Numbered from the stretch's first letter, positions 17,753 through 26,819 are shown. The stretch is DNA of 64,000 nucleotides from Acidobacteriota bacterium (GCA_016716905.1 JADJUS010000004.1:434001-498000), one strand, 5' to 3'. Numbers and translations are program-made. Notes: a model not told the origin generated them from the letters alone.

Positions 17753-20379
17753 GCGGGCGCGAGTGGCTCGTGCGTCTATTCAGCCGCGCGATTCCGGCTG
17801 CCTATCGTGAGGAGGTGGTGAGCGACGTGCAAGACCAGCACACGCGCCTCGCGCCGCTCCTTGTGGCGCTCTGCCGGAGTGGCCGCGACGCACGCAGGCA
17901 GCTCGCCCGTCCGCGCACAGCAGGCGCCGGCTGGTCTGGCGTGTGGGCCGATCTCGGTGGAGCGGTCCGGATGCATCGCGCACGTCCCGGCGCGGCGCTG
18001 GCCATCACGCTCATCCTCGCGCTGGCCATCGGACTCAACACCTCGGTGTACAGCATGGTGGAGGCCGTGCTGGTCAGGCCCTTGCCGTTCACCGACGTCG
18101 ATCGCCTGGTATTCGTCTGGAATGCATCACCACACCACGAACGGGAATCGATGGCGCCGGGCCGAGCGCTGGATCTCCGAAACAGAATCGGCGCGCTTGA
18201 GGGCGCCGCGCTTATCGGCCACCTGTCGATGACGGTGACCGGCAGGGAAACCGCCGATCGATGGTTCGGCGCCAGCGTGTCCTCGAGTTTCTTCGATGTG
18301 CTGGGTGCGCCGCCTCTTGTGGGGCGGACCTTTGCGACGGCCGCACCGGATCGCGACGTGGTCGTGCTGAGTCATCGCCTCTGGGTGTCGCAGTTCGGCG
18401 CTGAACCATCGGTCGTGGGTCAGCGGCTGGTGATGAACGGCCGCCCGCGCACTGTGGTGGGAGTGATGCCCGCGGACTTCTACTGGCCGTCCATTACGCC
18501 CGAGACATCCGCCGACAACCCTCCGCTGTTCTGGACCTGCGCCCCGCTGCCGGATGTGCCCGAACGCATGCTGCCGTATGACGAAGACATCATCAGGAAC
18601 AGAACGATGGGCTTCCTGCGGATGGTGGCGCGGGTGCGGTCCGACCGTACGGTTGAGGCCGCCCAGCAAGAGGCCGCAGTGGTGGCGGCGGCTCTGGGTC
18701 GCGAGTACCCGACGACCGACGGAGGCCGCGCGGTGAGCCTGGTGCCCGCGCGCGATCAACTGTTCGGCGCGGTCGCCCGGCCGATGTGGTTTGTGCTGCT
18801 GGCAAGCGCACTCGTGGTGTTGGGTGCCTGCGTGAATGTCGGGAATCTGATTCTGGTGCGCCAGGCGGGCCGCCACCGCGAGTTGGCCGTTCGCTCTGCG
18901 TTGGGGGCGGGGCGAGGCCGCCTGATGCGGCAGTTGATGATCGAAGCCGGTGTCCTCGCGATCGCGGGAGGCGTTGGCGGCGTGGCGGTGGGATTCGCGG
19001 GGTTGAAGGGGCTTGTGGCCATCGCGCCCGACAGCGTCGGCCGCCTCGACAACGCGATGATCAACGGCTCGGTGCTCGCATTCACGGCGCTTGCGACGCT
19101 CGTCAGCGCGGTGGCGCTCGGCGCGTTGTCGGCGGTGGCCTTGTGGCGCGATCGCTCTGCCGAAGACCTGCGCGCGGCGGGCACGGCCGAACGCGGACAC
19201 GGCCGTCTCCGGCACGGACTGATCGCCGTCGAGGTGGCCCTGGCCGTGGCCCTTATGGTGGGCGCGGCATTGTTCGGCCAGAGCCTGCTCCGGTTACAGC
19301 GCGTGGACGTGGGCTTCGACACGCGACACCTCCTCACCTTCGACATCATGCTGACGGGCGTGCGCGCCGAACACACGGCCAAGCAGTTGGAGTTTTACAG
19401 CGGCCTCCTCGATCGCATTCGGGCGCTGCCTGGTGTGCAGGGCGCAGCGGGCGCGTTCACATTGCCCATCGGAGGCGATGACTTCGGTGCATCGGCGTTT
19501 CCGGAAGGCCGTCCACTTCCGCCGCCAGGCGCGGATCGCCGCATTGGGTTTCAGATCGTCGGCGACCGGTGGTTCCGCACGCTCGGCATGCAGGTGCTCG
19601 AAGGGCGCGAGTTCGGGCCCGAAGACGAGCGTCAGGCACCGGGGGTGGTGATCGTGAATCAGGCCCTGGTGGATCTGGAGTGGCCGGGTGAGAGCCCCAT
19701 CGGCCGTCGTCTCAAGTACGCGAGGGAAGCGGACGCGCCATGGCTGACGATAGTTGGTGTGGTGAGCAACGTGCATCACCTGGGGCCCGCGGCCCCGCCT
19801 CGGCCGGAGATCTACCTTCCCTACAGCCAGATGTCACAGGCAATGATGGCGGTCGCGGTGCGCACCACCGGTGATCCCCTCCTGCTCGTGCCGGCGATTC
19901 GTGCGGCGGCGGCTGTGGTGGATCCAAGCCAGCCGATTTCGGGCGTCAGCACGATGGATGCTTATCTGCAAAAAACCTACGGTCGTGCCAACTTCCTGAC
20001 CACCCTGACGCTGCTGTTTGGAGTGGTGACATGCCTGCTGACGGTGGTGGGGGTGTACGCCGTCACAAGTTTCGCCGTGACCCAGCGGACCAGGGAGTTC
20101 GGCGTCCGTGCCGCCCTCGGGGCCAGCCCCCGTCGTCTCGCGCGCGAGGTGCTGAGGAGCAGCCTCGCACCGGTCTGGATTGGTGTGGCCGTCGGCATCG
20201 GTCTGGCCATGTGGAGTGGGCAGCTCGTCTCCGCCCTGTTGTTTGCCACCGAGCCGCTTGACCCAGCAGCGTATGTGGCCGCGACATCCATATTGATCGT
20301 GACCGCCGGTCTGGCCAGTGTGGTCCCGGCTCGGCGTGCCGCGCGGCTCGATCCCGTCAAAGCCCTGCGCGATGGGTAG
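17749..20379 (+). CDS. ABC transporter permease, ADOP/MacB-FtsX type (1)
   Basis: An 876-residue permease of the Acidobacterial duplicated-permease type. An N-terminal soluble segment (about 1-75) precedes the first membrane helix (ALAITLILALAIGLNTSVYS), followed by a MacB periplasmic core domain, an FtsX membrane block near 350-470, a second periplasmic domain and a second FtsX block ending with PARRAARLDPVKALR. No ATPase is encoded beside it, as usual for this family. It overlaps the PadR gene by 4 bp. Such proteins probably take part in macrolide- or peptide-efflux or envelope mechanotransmission; the substrate is unknown. Confidence 0.9.
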   Translation: MSGREWLVRLFSRAIPAAYREEVVSDVQDQHTRLAPLLVALCRSGRDARRQLARPRTAGAGWSGVWADLGGAVRMHRARPGAALAITLILALAIGLNTSVYSMVEAVLVRPLPFTDVDRLVFVWNASPHHERESMAPGRALDLRNRIGALEGAALIGHLSMTVTGRETADRWFGASVSSSFFDVLGAPPLVGRTFATAAPDRDVVVLSHRLWVSQFGAEPSVVGQRLVMNGRPRTVVGVMPADFYWPSITPETSADNPPLFWTCAPLPDVPERMLPYDEDIIRNRTMGFLRMVARVRSDRTVEAAQQEAAVVAAALGREYPTTDGGRAVSLVPARDQLFGAVARPMWFVLLASALVVLGACVNVGNLILVRQAGRHRELAVRSALGAGRGRLMRQLMIEAGVLAIAGGVGGVAVGFAGLKGLVAIAPDSVGRLDNAMINGSVLAFTALATLVSAVALGALSAVALWRDRSAEDLRAAGTAERGHGRLRHGLIAVEVALAVALMVGAALFGQSLLRLQRVDVGFDTRHLLTFDIMLTGVRAEHTAKQLEFYSGLLDRIRALPGVQGAAGAFTLPIGGDDFGASAFPEGRPLPPPGADRRIGFQIVGDRWFRTLGMQVLEGREFGPEDERQAPGVVIVNQALVDLEWPGESPIGRRLKYAREADAPWLTIVGVVSNVHHLGPAAPPRPEIYLPYSQMSQAMMAVAVRTTGDPLLLVPAIRAAAAVVDPSQPISGVSTMDAYLQKTYGRANFLTTLTLLFGVVTCLLTVVGVYAVTSFAVTQRTREFGVRAALGASPRRLAREVLRSSLAPVWIGVAVGIGLAMWSGQLVSALLFATEPLDPAAYVAATSILIVTAGLASVVPARRAARLDPVKALRDG

Positions 20380-20380
20380 G

Positions 20381-20416
20381 GTCCAGAGTCCAGAGTCCAG
20401 GGTCCAGGGTCCAGGG
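20381..20416. repeat. 7-bp tandem repeat array (GTCCAGR), five units
   Basis: Five units GTCCAGA/GTCCAGG start two bases after the TAG stop of the permease gene and run into GGCC. The same unit recurs at 35260-35290 (reverse strand sense) and 61877-61926. The sixth/seventh base alternates A/G. No coding role is seen. Confidence 0.8.
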
Positions 20417-20482
20417 GCCTGCGTGGAGTGTGCTGCCCGGCACAGATCGTGTTGGTCGGTTCCCGATTACAATCACACTGCG

Positions 20483-21325
20483 ATGAAATGGCAGGGACGA
20501 CGCGAGAGCAGCAACGTCGAGGATAGGCGGGGCGTGTCGGGTGGCATGCGCGCCGGAGGCCTCGGCATCGGCGGGCTGGTACTGTTGCTGGCGGTTTCGT
20601 ACTTCACCGGGCAGAACCCTGCGGATTTGATCTCAGGGCTCGACCAGTCTGGCTTGTCGACTGGTGGTGAACAGCCGGCTGGTCCGCCAATTGACGACGA
20701 GGCCTCGAAGTTTCTGAAGGTCGTACTCGCCGATACCGAAGAAGTCTGGGCGACGCTGTTTCAGGAGCAGGGGAAGAGATACGAGCCGGCAACGCTCGTG
20801 CTGTTCACGGGCGCCACGCAAAGCGCGTGCGGCGTTGGTCAGGCCGCGATGGGCCCGTTCTATTGTCCCGCCGACCGTCAGGTGTACCTCGACACCTCGT
20901 TCTTCCAGGAATTGGACCAGCGGTTCGGCGCGCCTGGCGACTTCGCGCAGGCCTACGTGGTGGCGCACGAAGTGGGACACCACATCCAGACGTTGACCGG
21001 CGTGTCGGCGCGTGTGACCGCGGCGCAGCAGCGTGCGAGTACGACTGAGGCGAACGCGCTGTCGGTTCGTCAGGAACTGCAGGCCGACTGCTACTCCGGA
21101 GTCTGGGGTCACTACGCCGCGCGAAGAGGCCTGGTGGAGACCAACGACGTAGAAGAGGGCCTGCGTGCGGCCGCCGCGATCGGTGATGACCGGCTGCAAC
21201 GTGAGTCACGAGGCCGCGTGTCACCCGAATCGTTCACGCACGGGTCATCCGCGCAGCGCGTGGAGTGGTTCCGCCGTGGGCTTGAGGGCGGCCGGATGGA
21301 CGCCTGCGACACGTTCCAGCGTTAA
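20483..21325 (+). CDS. Neutral zinc metallopeptidase, YpfJ family
   Basis: ATG at 20483 gives 280 residues. A short basic N-terminus (MKWQGRRESSNVEDRRG) precedes one membrane helix (GGLGIGGLVLLLAVSYFTG), and the rest is the zinc_peptidase (YpfJ) domain with CGVGQAAMGPFYCPADRQVYLD, the zinc motif HEVGHH at residue 162, and RQELQADCYSGVWGH containing the third ligand. The C-terminus GSSAQRVEWFRRG is also typical. Type II membrane topology with a periplasmic catalytic domain is expected. Physiological substrate is unknown for the family. Confidence 0.92.
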   Translation: MKWQGRRESSNVEDRRGVSGGMRAGGLGIGGLVLLLAVSYFTGQNPADLISGLDQSGLSTGGEQPAGPPIDDEASKFLKVVLADTEEVWATLFQEQGKRYEPATLVLFTGATQSACGVGQAAMGPFYCPADRQVYLDTSFFQELDQRFGAPGDFAQAYVVAHEVGHHIQTLTGVSARVTAAQQRASTTEANALSVRQELQADCYSGVWGHYAARRGLVETNDVEEGLRAAAAIGDDRLQRESRGRVSPESFTHGSSAQRVEWFRRGLEGGRMDACDTFQR

Positions 21326-21330
21326 CACCC

Positions 21331-21504
21331 GTGCCGGTTCCGCCAGCACCGCCTCGTCCGCCCCTTCCGCCAGATCAGAAGCCTTCCGTCAATTCGCCGG
21401 TTGACGTATGTCCCGTCTGCAGTGAATCCACCAACCTTGCACTGGTCAAGGGATGCCTGCGGTGCCTCCGCTGCGGATTCAAGTGGGACTGCAACGGCTG
21501 GTAA
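21331..21504 (+). CDS. Small zinc-ribbon protein with GTG start
   Basis: A 57-residue frame begins with GTG at 21331, five bases after the peptidase stop, and ends with TAA at 21502-21504. It has a proline-rich leader (PPAPPRPPLPP) and then a zinc ribbon: CPVC, 14 residues on GC, then LRCGFKWDC, ending NGW. The spacing resembles the C-terminal cysteine ribbon of adenosylcobalamin-dependent ribonucleotide reductases and small DNA/RNA-binding ribbons. There is no ATG start. It lies directly against the convergent YwiC-like gene. The cysteine pattern makes a real gene likely; function unknown. Confidence 0.6.
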   Translation: MPVPPAPPRPPLPPDQKPSVNSPVDVCPVCSESTNLALVKGCLRCLRCGFKWDCNGW

Positions 21505-21508
21505 CGGC

Positions 21509-22294
21509 CTACCGAATTGCCACGGCCATCAACGCAAGGGTCAGCCCGCTGACGCCGATCACCGACCAGCCAATCTGCCTCAGATGAGTGCCGCGCACTG
21601 GTGCAAACACCAGTGCGACGAACGTCACCAGCGCCGGAATGGGAATGGTGAGCGCGAGATCTGGCACATGGCCGGCACGTGCGAACGACCAGACCACCAG
21701 CGGTGTCGCCATGCCCAGCAGCCATCCGAGCGCCAGCGCGCGACTGACCGGGCGCCGCGTGCTGCGCGCGATGACCAGATGCACGGCACACGTCGCCACG
21801 CCGAAGACGCCGGTCCAGATCAGCCAGATCGCCGCAGCGACGGGAAGCGACACGCCGCCGGCGAGTCCGACCGGGACGCACCAACTGCTGAGCGTGAGGG
21901 CGGCCATCAGCTCACCCAAGAGCGTGTGTTCACGTCCGAACCAGGCGAGCGCGACTGACGCGACCGACAAACCAGCGGCGACGCCGACGGCCGTCAAGGT
22001 GGCCGATGTGAGTGAGGGCGCGGCCCACGCGGCGCCCAACAGGGCGGCGCCTCCGAAGATGGCGACCGATCGCCAGGCCACGGCGTGGGCGTCGCGTTTC
22101 GCCCGAAGACCTCGGGCGCCAGCGAGGACCGAAAATCCCTCGTGGGCCAGGAAGCCGCCCACCGCCAGCAGCGACAGCCCCCAGGCCGCACGCCCTGGCC
22201 GTGCCAGGAGCAGCGCGGACATCAGGGGAAACAGCAGTTCCCCGTAGGTGCCGTGTTCACGGGGCCAGAGAATTTTCGCGCTCGTGGCAGCCAC
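21509..22294 (-). CDS. YwiC-like membrane protein
   Basis: A 261-residue protein with the YwiC-like signature WPREHGTYGELLFPLMSALL at its start and about eight further hydrophobic segments. A second conserved stretch is FLAHEGFSVLAGARG. The family is of unknown function, sometimes near nitrate-respiration or cytochrome genes, but no such genes are here. It converges with the small zinc ribbon gene and diverges from the PadR gene at 22369. Confidence 0.8.
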   Translation of the reverse strand: MAATSAKILWPREHGTYGELLFPLMSALLLARPGRAAWGLSLLAVGGFLAHEGFSVLAGARGLRAKRDAHAVAWRSVAIFGGAALLGAAWAAPSLTSATLTAVGVAAGLSVASVALAWFGREHTLLGELMAALTLSSWCVPVGLAGGVSLPVAAAIWLIWTGVFGVATCAVHLVIARSTRRPVSRALALGWLLGMATPLVVWSFARAGHVPDLALTIPIPALVTFVALVFAPVRGTHLRQIGWSVIGVSGLTLALMAVAIR

Positions 22295-22353
22295 GTCTCT
22301 ATGTTGCGCCAGAACCTGGCGGAACTTTAGGCAACTGATCGCCGTCTGGGCAC

Positions 22354-22370
22354 ATATCCATATTGGACAT
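22354..22370. promoter_or_regulatory. Imperfect palindrome at second PadR gene start
   Basis: ATATCCA and TGGACAT flank a TAT spacer (6 of 7 positions pair). The right arm overlaps the ATG at 22369 and lies 10 nt before the alternative ATG at 22381. Placement is like the perfect palindromes at the other PadR genes, so a PadR operator is inferred. Confidence 0.5.
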
Positions 22371-22710
22371 GTCCGAAATTATGGCCACCGAACCGCTGAA
22401 ACCCGCCGTCTTCCATATCCTGCTCGCGCTCGCCTCCGGCGACAGTCACGGCTACGCCATCATGCAGGCCGTACGCGATCAGTCGGCAGGGCGCGTCCCG
22501 CTGCAGACCGGCTCGTTTTATCGCCACCTGAGCCGTCTGACCGACCTTGGCCTGGTGACCGAAGCGCCGACGCCGCGTCAGGTTGAAGACCCCCGGCGCG
22601 GCACCCACTACCGGCTGACTCCACGTGGCCGGCAGGCGCTGGAACTGGAGCGACAGCACCTGTCGTCGCTGGTCACCTCGATGAATGCGCTCAGGAAGGG
22701 CACGTCGTGA
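22369..22710 (+). CDS. PadR-family transcriptional regulator (2)
   Basis: A PadR protein of 113 residues from ATG 22369, or 109 from ATG 22381. The winged helix shows PAVFHILLALASGDSHGYAIMQAV, TGSFYRHLSRLTDLGLV and GTHYRLTPRGRQAL. The stop overlaps the GTG start of the permease gene (GTGA), so the two are coupled. It forms the second PadR-permease module of the window. Confidence 0.9.
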   Translation: MSEIMATEPLKPAVFHILLALASGDSHGYAIMQAVRDQSAGRVPLQTGSFYRHLSRLTDLGLVTEAPTPRQVEDPRRGTHYRLTPRGRQALELERQHLSSLVTSMNALRKGTS

Positions 22711-25412
22711 GCACGGAACGGTGCTACCGCGTGTTGTTGCGCGCCTACCCGCCGAAATACCGCGCACGGTTTGCGGGCGCGATGCTTGAAACCTTCGCGT
22801 GTGACTACGCCCGTGTTCGCAAACACAGCCGGTGGTCGGTTGTGTCGTTCTGGATCGTCACCATCGCGCAGGCCATGTGGTTCGGTGCGGCTGAACGCCG
22901 CGCGACTGCGGCGCCTGCAGGAGCGCCCATGCCGCCGAAACGTTTTCGTCTCTCGCTGTTGCCAGATATTCGGTACGCGCTGCGGCTGCTCGCGCGCAGT
23001 CCGTTGTTTGCCGTGACGTCCGTCGTGTCACTCGCCCTCGGCCTTGCCGCCACGACCGTCATCTTCAACCTGGCCGATGCGATGATGTTCCGGTCCAGTC
23101 CAGGCGTGCGCGAGGCGGCTCGTGTGGTGGATATTGGCCGGTCCACCAACGGGTCGGGGTTCGACAACATGTCGCACCCCACGTTCAAGTACTTGCGCGA
23201 TCACGCGCGGAGTCTTGAGAGCATATCGGCCACGACATTTGATCCCACGCCGCTCAGCCTCGCCGCCGATGGCGGAAGTGAGCGGATCTTCGGTCAATTG
23301 GTCTCGGCGTCGTTCTTCGATGTGCTGAAGGTTCAGCCAGCCGCGGGCCGCTTCTTCCGTACTGATGAAGATCAGGTGGCGGAGGACCGCCCGGTGGCCG
23401 TGCTGACGCACCGGTTCTGGCAAAGTCGCTTTGGTGCGGATCCCGGAGTGGTTGGCCGCACGGTGCGTCTCAACAACCGCGACTTCACGGTGGTAGGCGT
23501 GGCCGAAGAGGGCTTCGATGGCTCAACCTTGTTGGGCACCGACGTCTGGGTGCCAATGGCCATGGTAGGTACCGTGCGCGGCAGCATTGGGGCGAACATG
23601 CTGACGAGTGTGCGAGGCGTGTGGCACACCGCTCTCGGCCGCCTCGCACCCGGCGTCACGGCAGAGCAGGCCCAGACGGAACTTCAGACGTTGTTGGCGG
23701 CCTTCAAGGCAGCCCACCCGGAAGTGCCTGAGCGTTACGGTATTGCGGTGGCGTCGTCTGGTCGGTTGCCGGCGGCGGTTCGTATGCCGTTCAGCGTGTT
23801 CTTCGGCGTGCTCATCGCGTTGACGGGCGGGCTGTTGGCCATCGCCTGCAGCAATGTGGCGGGCATGTTGCTGGCGCGTGCCACGGCGCGCCGGCGCGAG
23901 ATCGCGACGCGACTGGCCATTGGCGCGAGTCGGGGCCAGCTTATCGCGCAGCTGATGACCGAGACGTTGGTGCTGTTCATCGTCGCGGCCCTTGTGGCGC
24001 TGCCGCTCGCGGTGTGGTTGTCTGCTGTGCTTCAGTCGTTCCTGCCCGCCCTTCCGCTTCCAATTGCCATCGATTGGACAATGGGCTTCCGTGCGATGAG
24101 CTTCGCCATGGGGCTCTCGTTGCTTGCGGGACTGGTGTTTGGTCTTGCCCCGGCTCGTCACGCGTTGCGCACGGACTTGTCCGCCGCCCTGCACGGCCAC
24201 GCCTCCACCGCCACCCGAGAACGGCTCCGGCTGCGCCACGCGCTCGTCGTGGCCCAGGTGGCGCTCTCGCTGACGATGGTGATTACGGCGGGGTTGTTTG
24301 TCCGGACGCTGCTCGCGGCGTCGCAAATCAGCCCCGGATTCCGCATCGCGAACGTGGACGTGGTGTCGGTGGACACTACGCTTGCTGGCGCCGACGGGCA
24401 AGCCGCGGTCACGTTGGTTGGACGCGTGGTTGACGCGCTGCGCGCCGTGCCTGGCGTTGATCGCGTGGGGCACTCGCGCATGGTGCCGCTGCAGGGCGGC
24501 GGAATGGGGCTGGGTGGCGTGCGTGTGCCCGGCCTGGGCGAGGAGGCCCTCCAGCGCGTGAACGACTCGGACTGGGACGTGGTCTCGCCAGACTATTTCA
24601 CGACGCTCGAGATGCCGATCGTGCAGGGGCGCGCCTTTTCGGCGGACGACCGCGAGGGACGTCCGATGGTGGCGATGGTGAACGAGACCTTCGCGCGCAT
24701 CGCGTGGCCGGAACAGTCGGCCGTGGGGCAGCGGTTCTGGCAGACCGACGGTGGCGCCGACGAGGGACGGCCACTCGAGGTGGTCGGCGTGGTGCGTGAC
24801 GCGAAGTACCGCTCCATTGCCGAGGCGCAGGCGCCGTTCATCTACGTGCCGTTCGCACAGCAACCGCAGACATCGGTATCGGTCTACCTCGCGCACGGCG
24901 GGGGACTGAATCTGGGCAATGAGGTTCGGCAGACGCTGGCGCGCGTTGAAGCGAGCCTGCCGGTGGTGTTGCATCAATCATTGGACGAGGCCACCACCAT
25001 CAGCCTGCTCCCGCAGCGACTGGCGGCGTGGGTGGCCGGCACCGTGGGCAGTATCGGCCTTTTCCTTGCGGCGCTGGGTCTGTATGGCCTGACCGCGTTT
25101 CTGGTGGCGCAGCGGACGCGCGAGATCGCGATCCGGATGGCGCTGGGGGCGACAGACCGCCAGGTGCTCTCGATGGTGTTGCGCCAGGCGGCGAGGCTGG
25201 GTGTGGTGGGCGCGGTGATCGGACTGGTGCTTGCGGCCGGTCTGGGCCAGGTGGTGCAGAGCCTGAGCCTGCTGGTGAACGTCCAGTCCACCGACCCACT
25301 GACGTTCGGCGCAGTGGGGCTCCTGATGGCAGCGGTGTTACTGGCCGCCAGCCTGTTGCCCGCCCGACGTGCGGCCCGCACCGACCCGGCGACCGCCCTG
25401 CGCGCCGAATAA
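22707..25412 (+). CDS. ABC transporter permease, ADOP/MacB-FtsX type (2)
   Basis: A 901-residue permease with GTG start overlapping the PadR stop. The N-terminal soluble module (YRVLLRAYPPKYRARFAGAML) is the standard ADOP head; a hydrophobic anchor follows at about residues 45-65, then the first MacB-like helix near residue 100, MacB core domain, two FtsX blocks and the ending LLPARRAARTDPATALR. The TAA stop is followed within 16 bp by dispersed palindrome locus C. Likely pairs with an unlinked ATPase. Substrate unknown. Confidence 0.9.
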   Translation: MSTERCYRVLLRAYPPKYRARFAGAMLETFACDYARVRKHSRWSVVSFWIVTIAQAMWFGAAERRATAAPAGAPMPPKRFRLSLLPDIRYALRLLARSPLFAVTSVVSLALGLAATTVIFNLADAMMFRSSPGVREAARVVDIGRSTNGSGFDNMSHPTFKYLRDHARSLESISATTFDPTPLSLAADGGSERIFGQLVSASFFDVLKVQPAAGRFFRTDEDQVAEDRPVAVLTHRFWQSRFGADPGVVGRTVRLNNRDFTVVGVAEEGFDGSTLLGTDVWVPMAMVGTVRGSIGANMLTSVRGVWHTALGRLAPGVTAEQAQTELQTLLAAFKAAHPEVPERYGIAVASSGRLPAAVRMPFSVFFGVLIALTGGLLAIACSNVAGMLLARATARRREIATRLAIGASRGQLIAQLMTETLVLFIVAALVALPLAVWLSAVLQSFLPALPLPIAIDWTMGFRAMSFAMGLSLLAGLVFGLAPARHALRTDLSAALHGHASTATRERLRLRHALVVAQVALSLTMVITAGLFVRTLLAASQISPGFRIANVDVVSVDTTLAGADGQAAVTLVGRVVDALRAVPGVDRVGHSRMVPLQGGGMGLGGVRVPGLGEEALQRVNDSDWDVVSPDYFTTLEMPIVQGRAFSADDREGRPMVAMVNETFARIAWPEQSAVGQRFWQTDGGADEGRPLEVVGVVRDAKYRSIAEAQAPFIYVPFAQQPQTSVSVYLAHGGGLNLGNEVRQTLARVEASLPVVLHQSLDEATTISLLPQRLAAWVAGTVGSIGLFLAALGLYGLTAFLVAQRTREIAIRMALGATDRQVLSMVLRQAARLGVVGAVIGLVLAAGLGQVVQSLSLLVNVQSTDPLTFGAVGLLMAAVLLAASLLPARRAARTDPATALRAE

Positions 25413-25511
25413 ATGAGCCCGGGGCCAGAAAACGACCTCTGAGGTCGGTCTTTATTTCTCCTCTGAAAAAAAAGACCGACCTCAGAGGTCGTTTTCACCA
25501 CCGGCTCATTT
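25411..25511. repeat. Dispersed palindrome locus C with extended outer arms
   Basis: Perfect 26-bp arms at 25428-25453 and 25471-25496 with a 17-nt loop. The inner half of each palindrome is changed (GGTCGGTCTTT instead of GGTCGTTTT) and the change is mirrored in the partner. Farther out, AAATGAGCC (25411-25419) and GGCTCATTT (25503-25511) form a second pair of arms. It lies between two same-strand genes and could act as a terminator or mRNA-stabilising hairpin. Confidence 0.92.
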
Positions 25512-25522
25512 AGGATCCCGCC

Positions 25523-25966
25523 ATGGCCACACTCTGGAACGACGCGGATCGACAAGCGCTGGTCACCCGGCTGCGCAACCTCACACCGGAGGCCACGGCG
25601 AAGTGGGGACGCCTGACCGCCCGCGGAGCGTTGGCGCATCTGCACGACGCGACGCGCATGGCCCTTGGCGAGCTGGTGGTGAAGCCGAAGAAACTTCCGA
25701 TCCGCTACCCGCCGCTCAAGCAACTGATCATCTACGTCGTGCCGTTTCCCAAGAGCGCGCCGACCGCGCCTGAACTGGTGAGCCGCCAGGCGGATGACTG
25801 GACGGCCGAATTGGCCGCGCTTGAGGGCGCTGTCGACCGCCTCGTTGCCAAAGGCGCGTCTGCGTCGTGGCCGGACCACCCGGCATTTGGTTCACTGACC
25901 CACCGCGCGTGGGGCGTGCTGGTGTACCGCCACACCGACCACCACCTTCGGCAATTCGGTCACTGA
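25523..25966 (+). CDS. DinB-superfamily (DUF1569-like) protein
   Basis: A 147-residue helical protein. RGALAHLHDATRMALGEL and the C-terminal GVLVYRHTDHHLRQFGH carry the spaced histidines of the DinB/DUF1569 four-helix bundle, which bind a metal in several members (bacillithiol/mycothiol S-transferase-like fold). Cytoplasmic. Hairpin loci C and D flank the gene on both sides. Biochemical role not known; DNA-damage induction of the founding member does not transfer. Confidence 0.78.
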   Translation: MATLWNDADRQALVTRLRNLTPEATAKWGRLTARGALAHLHDATRMALGELVVKPKKLPIRYPPLKQLIIYVVPFPKSAPTAPELVSRQADDWTAELAALEGAVDRLVAKGASASWPDHPAFGSLTHRAWGVLVYRHTDHHLRQFGH

Positions 25967-25983
25967 CCGGAACCGGCCAATCC

Positions 25984-26050
25984 AAAACGACCTCTGAGGT
26001 AGTCATTTTTTCCCCTCTCAGGAAAATAACTACCTCAGAGGTCGTTTTTT
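25984..26050. repeat. Dispersed palindrome locus D, between convergent genes
   Basis: Perfect 20-bp arms at 25984-26003 and 26029-26048. The inner half-palindrome is GGTAGT rather than GGTCGT in both arms, a mirrored change; after one mismatch five more A/T pairs extend the stem. The right side ends in a run of six T, so on the plus strand it also looks like an intrinsic terminator for the DinB-like gene. Confidence 0.92.
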
Positions 26051-26055
26051 GTTCG

Positions 26056-26730
26056 CTATTTCTTGACTGGCACGGGTGCCAGTTTGTAGGTCACATCCAG
26101 TGTCGAGACGTGCAGGTTGAGCGACTTCCCGACTCGAAAACCCAGGGCGCCATCGGTGACCACGTCGGCGCGAGGCACGCGCGCAATCTCCTTGTCGTTC
26201 GCACTGAACACCACCTCGGTCGCCCCCACATCCACCTTCAGCACGTTCTTGGCGGTGTCGTCGCCTCCCGGATGTGGCAGCACCGCTGTATTGGCCTTCC
26301 AATCCACAAGCGCGGTGGTGGTGGCGCCCGTACGCTTCAGGATGGCCGCCTGACCGTCGCGGCGCGCGACGAACGCCGTGTAGGTGGGCGTCGCGGAGGT
26401 TTGTTCGAGCGCGCTGCCGCCGATAAACAATCCGTACTCCTCCTGGCTGTCGCCAGGGAACAGGAAAATCTGGGACTGCACCGAAAAATTGCCACGCCCT
26501 TCATGCGCCGGGTGGTACAGCAGCACGCCGGGTTTTGTTGTGATGTGCCACCCGGGCGGCATGCCCACGTAGTACCACTGGTCGGCCGCCAGCGTTCCAC
26601 CGGCGTCGGTGACGGAGGCCGGCGTGTCGGTCCGCCATTTCCAGTCGGTTGGCGTCTTAAGTTGGAACCCGGTGGCCGTCGCACCCAGGGCAGCTACGGT
26701 CAGGGTCAGAGCCATCATCAGTCTTCGCAT
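26056..26730 (-). CDS. Secreted protein of unknown function, concanavalin-like
   Basis: ATG at 26730 (with CTGGAG upstream) gives 224 residues with a signal peptide (MRRLMMALTLTVAALGATATG). The mature part reads as alternating beta strands: WYYVGMPPGWHITTKPGVLLYHP, FSVQSQIFLFPGD, EEYGLFIGG and DGALGFRVGKSLNLHVSTLDV, matching the layout of LamG/concanavalin-like or DUF1080-like jelly rolls. No catalytic motif seen. It converges with the DinB-like gene across hairpin locus D and diverges from pilT. Confidence 0.65.
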   Translation of the reverse strand: MRRLMMALTLTVAALGATATGFQLKTPTDWKWRTDTPASVTDAGGTLAADQWYYVGMPPGWHITTKPGVLLYHPAHEGRGNFSVQSQIFLFPGDSQEEYGLFIGGSALEQTSATPTYTAFVARRDGQAAILKRTGATTTALVDWKANTAVLPHPGGDDTAKNVLKVDVGATEVVFSANDKEIARVPRADVVTDGALGFRVGKSLNLHVSTLDVTYKLAPVPVKK

Positions 26731-26819
26731 CGTCAACTCCAGGAATCGCAGGCCAGCAGGACCCGCTAGTATCTCTGTTACTCCCGGTCCAGCGCGCCCT
26801 TTATTGTCGAGTATTGTGC

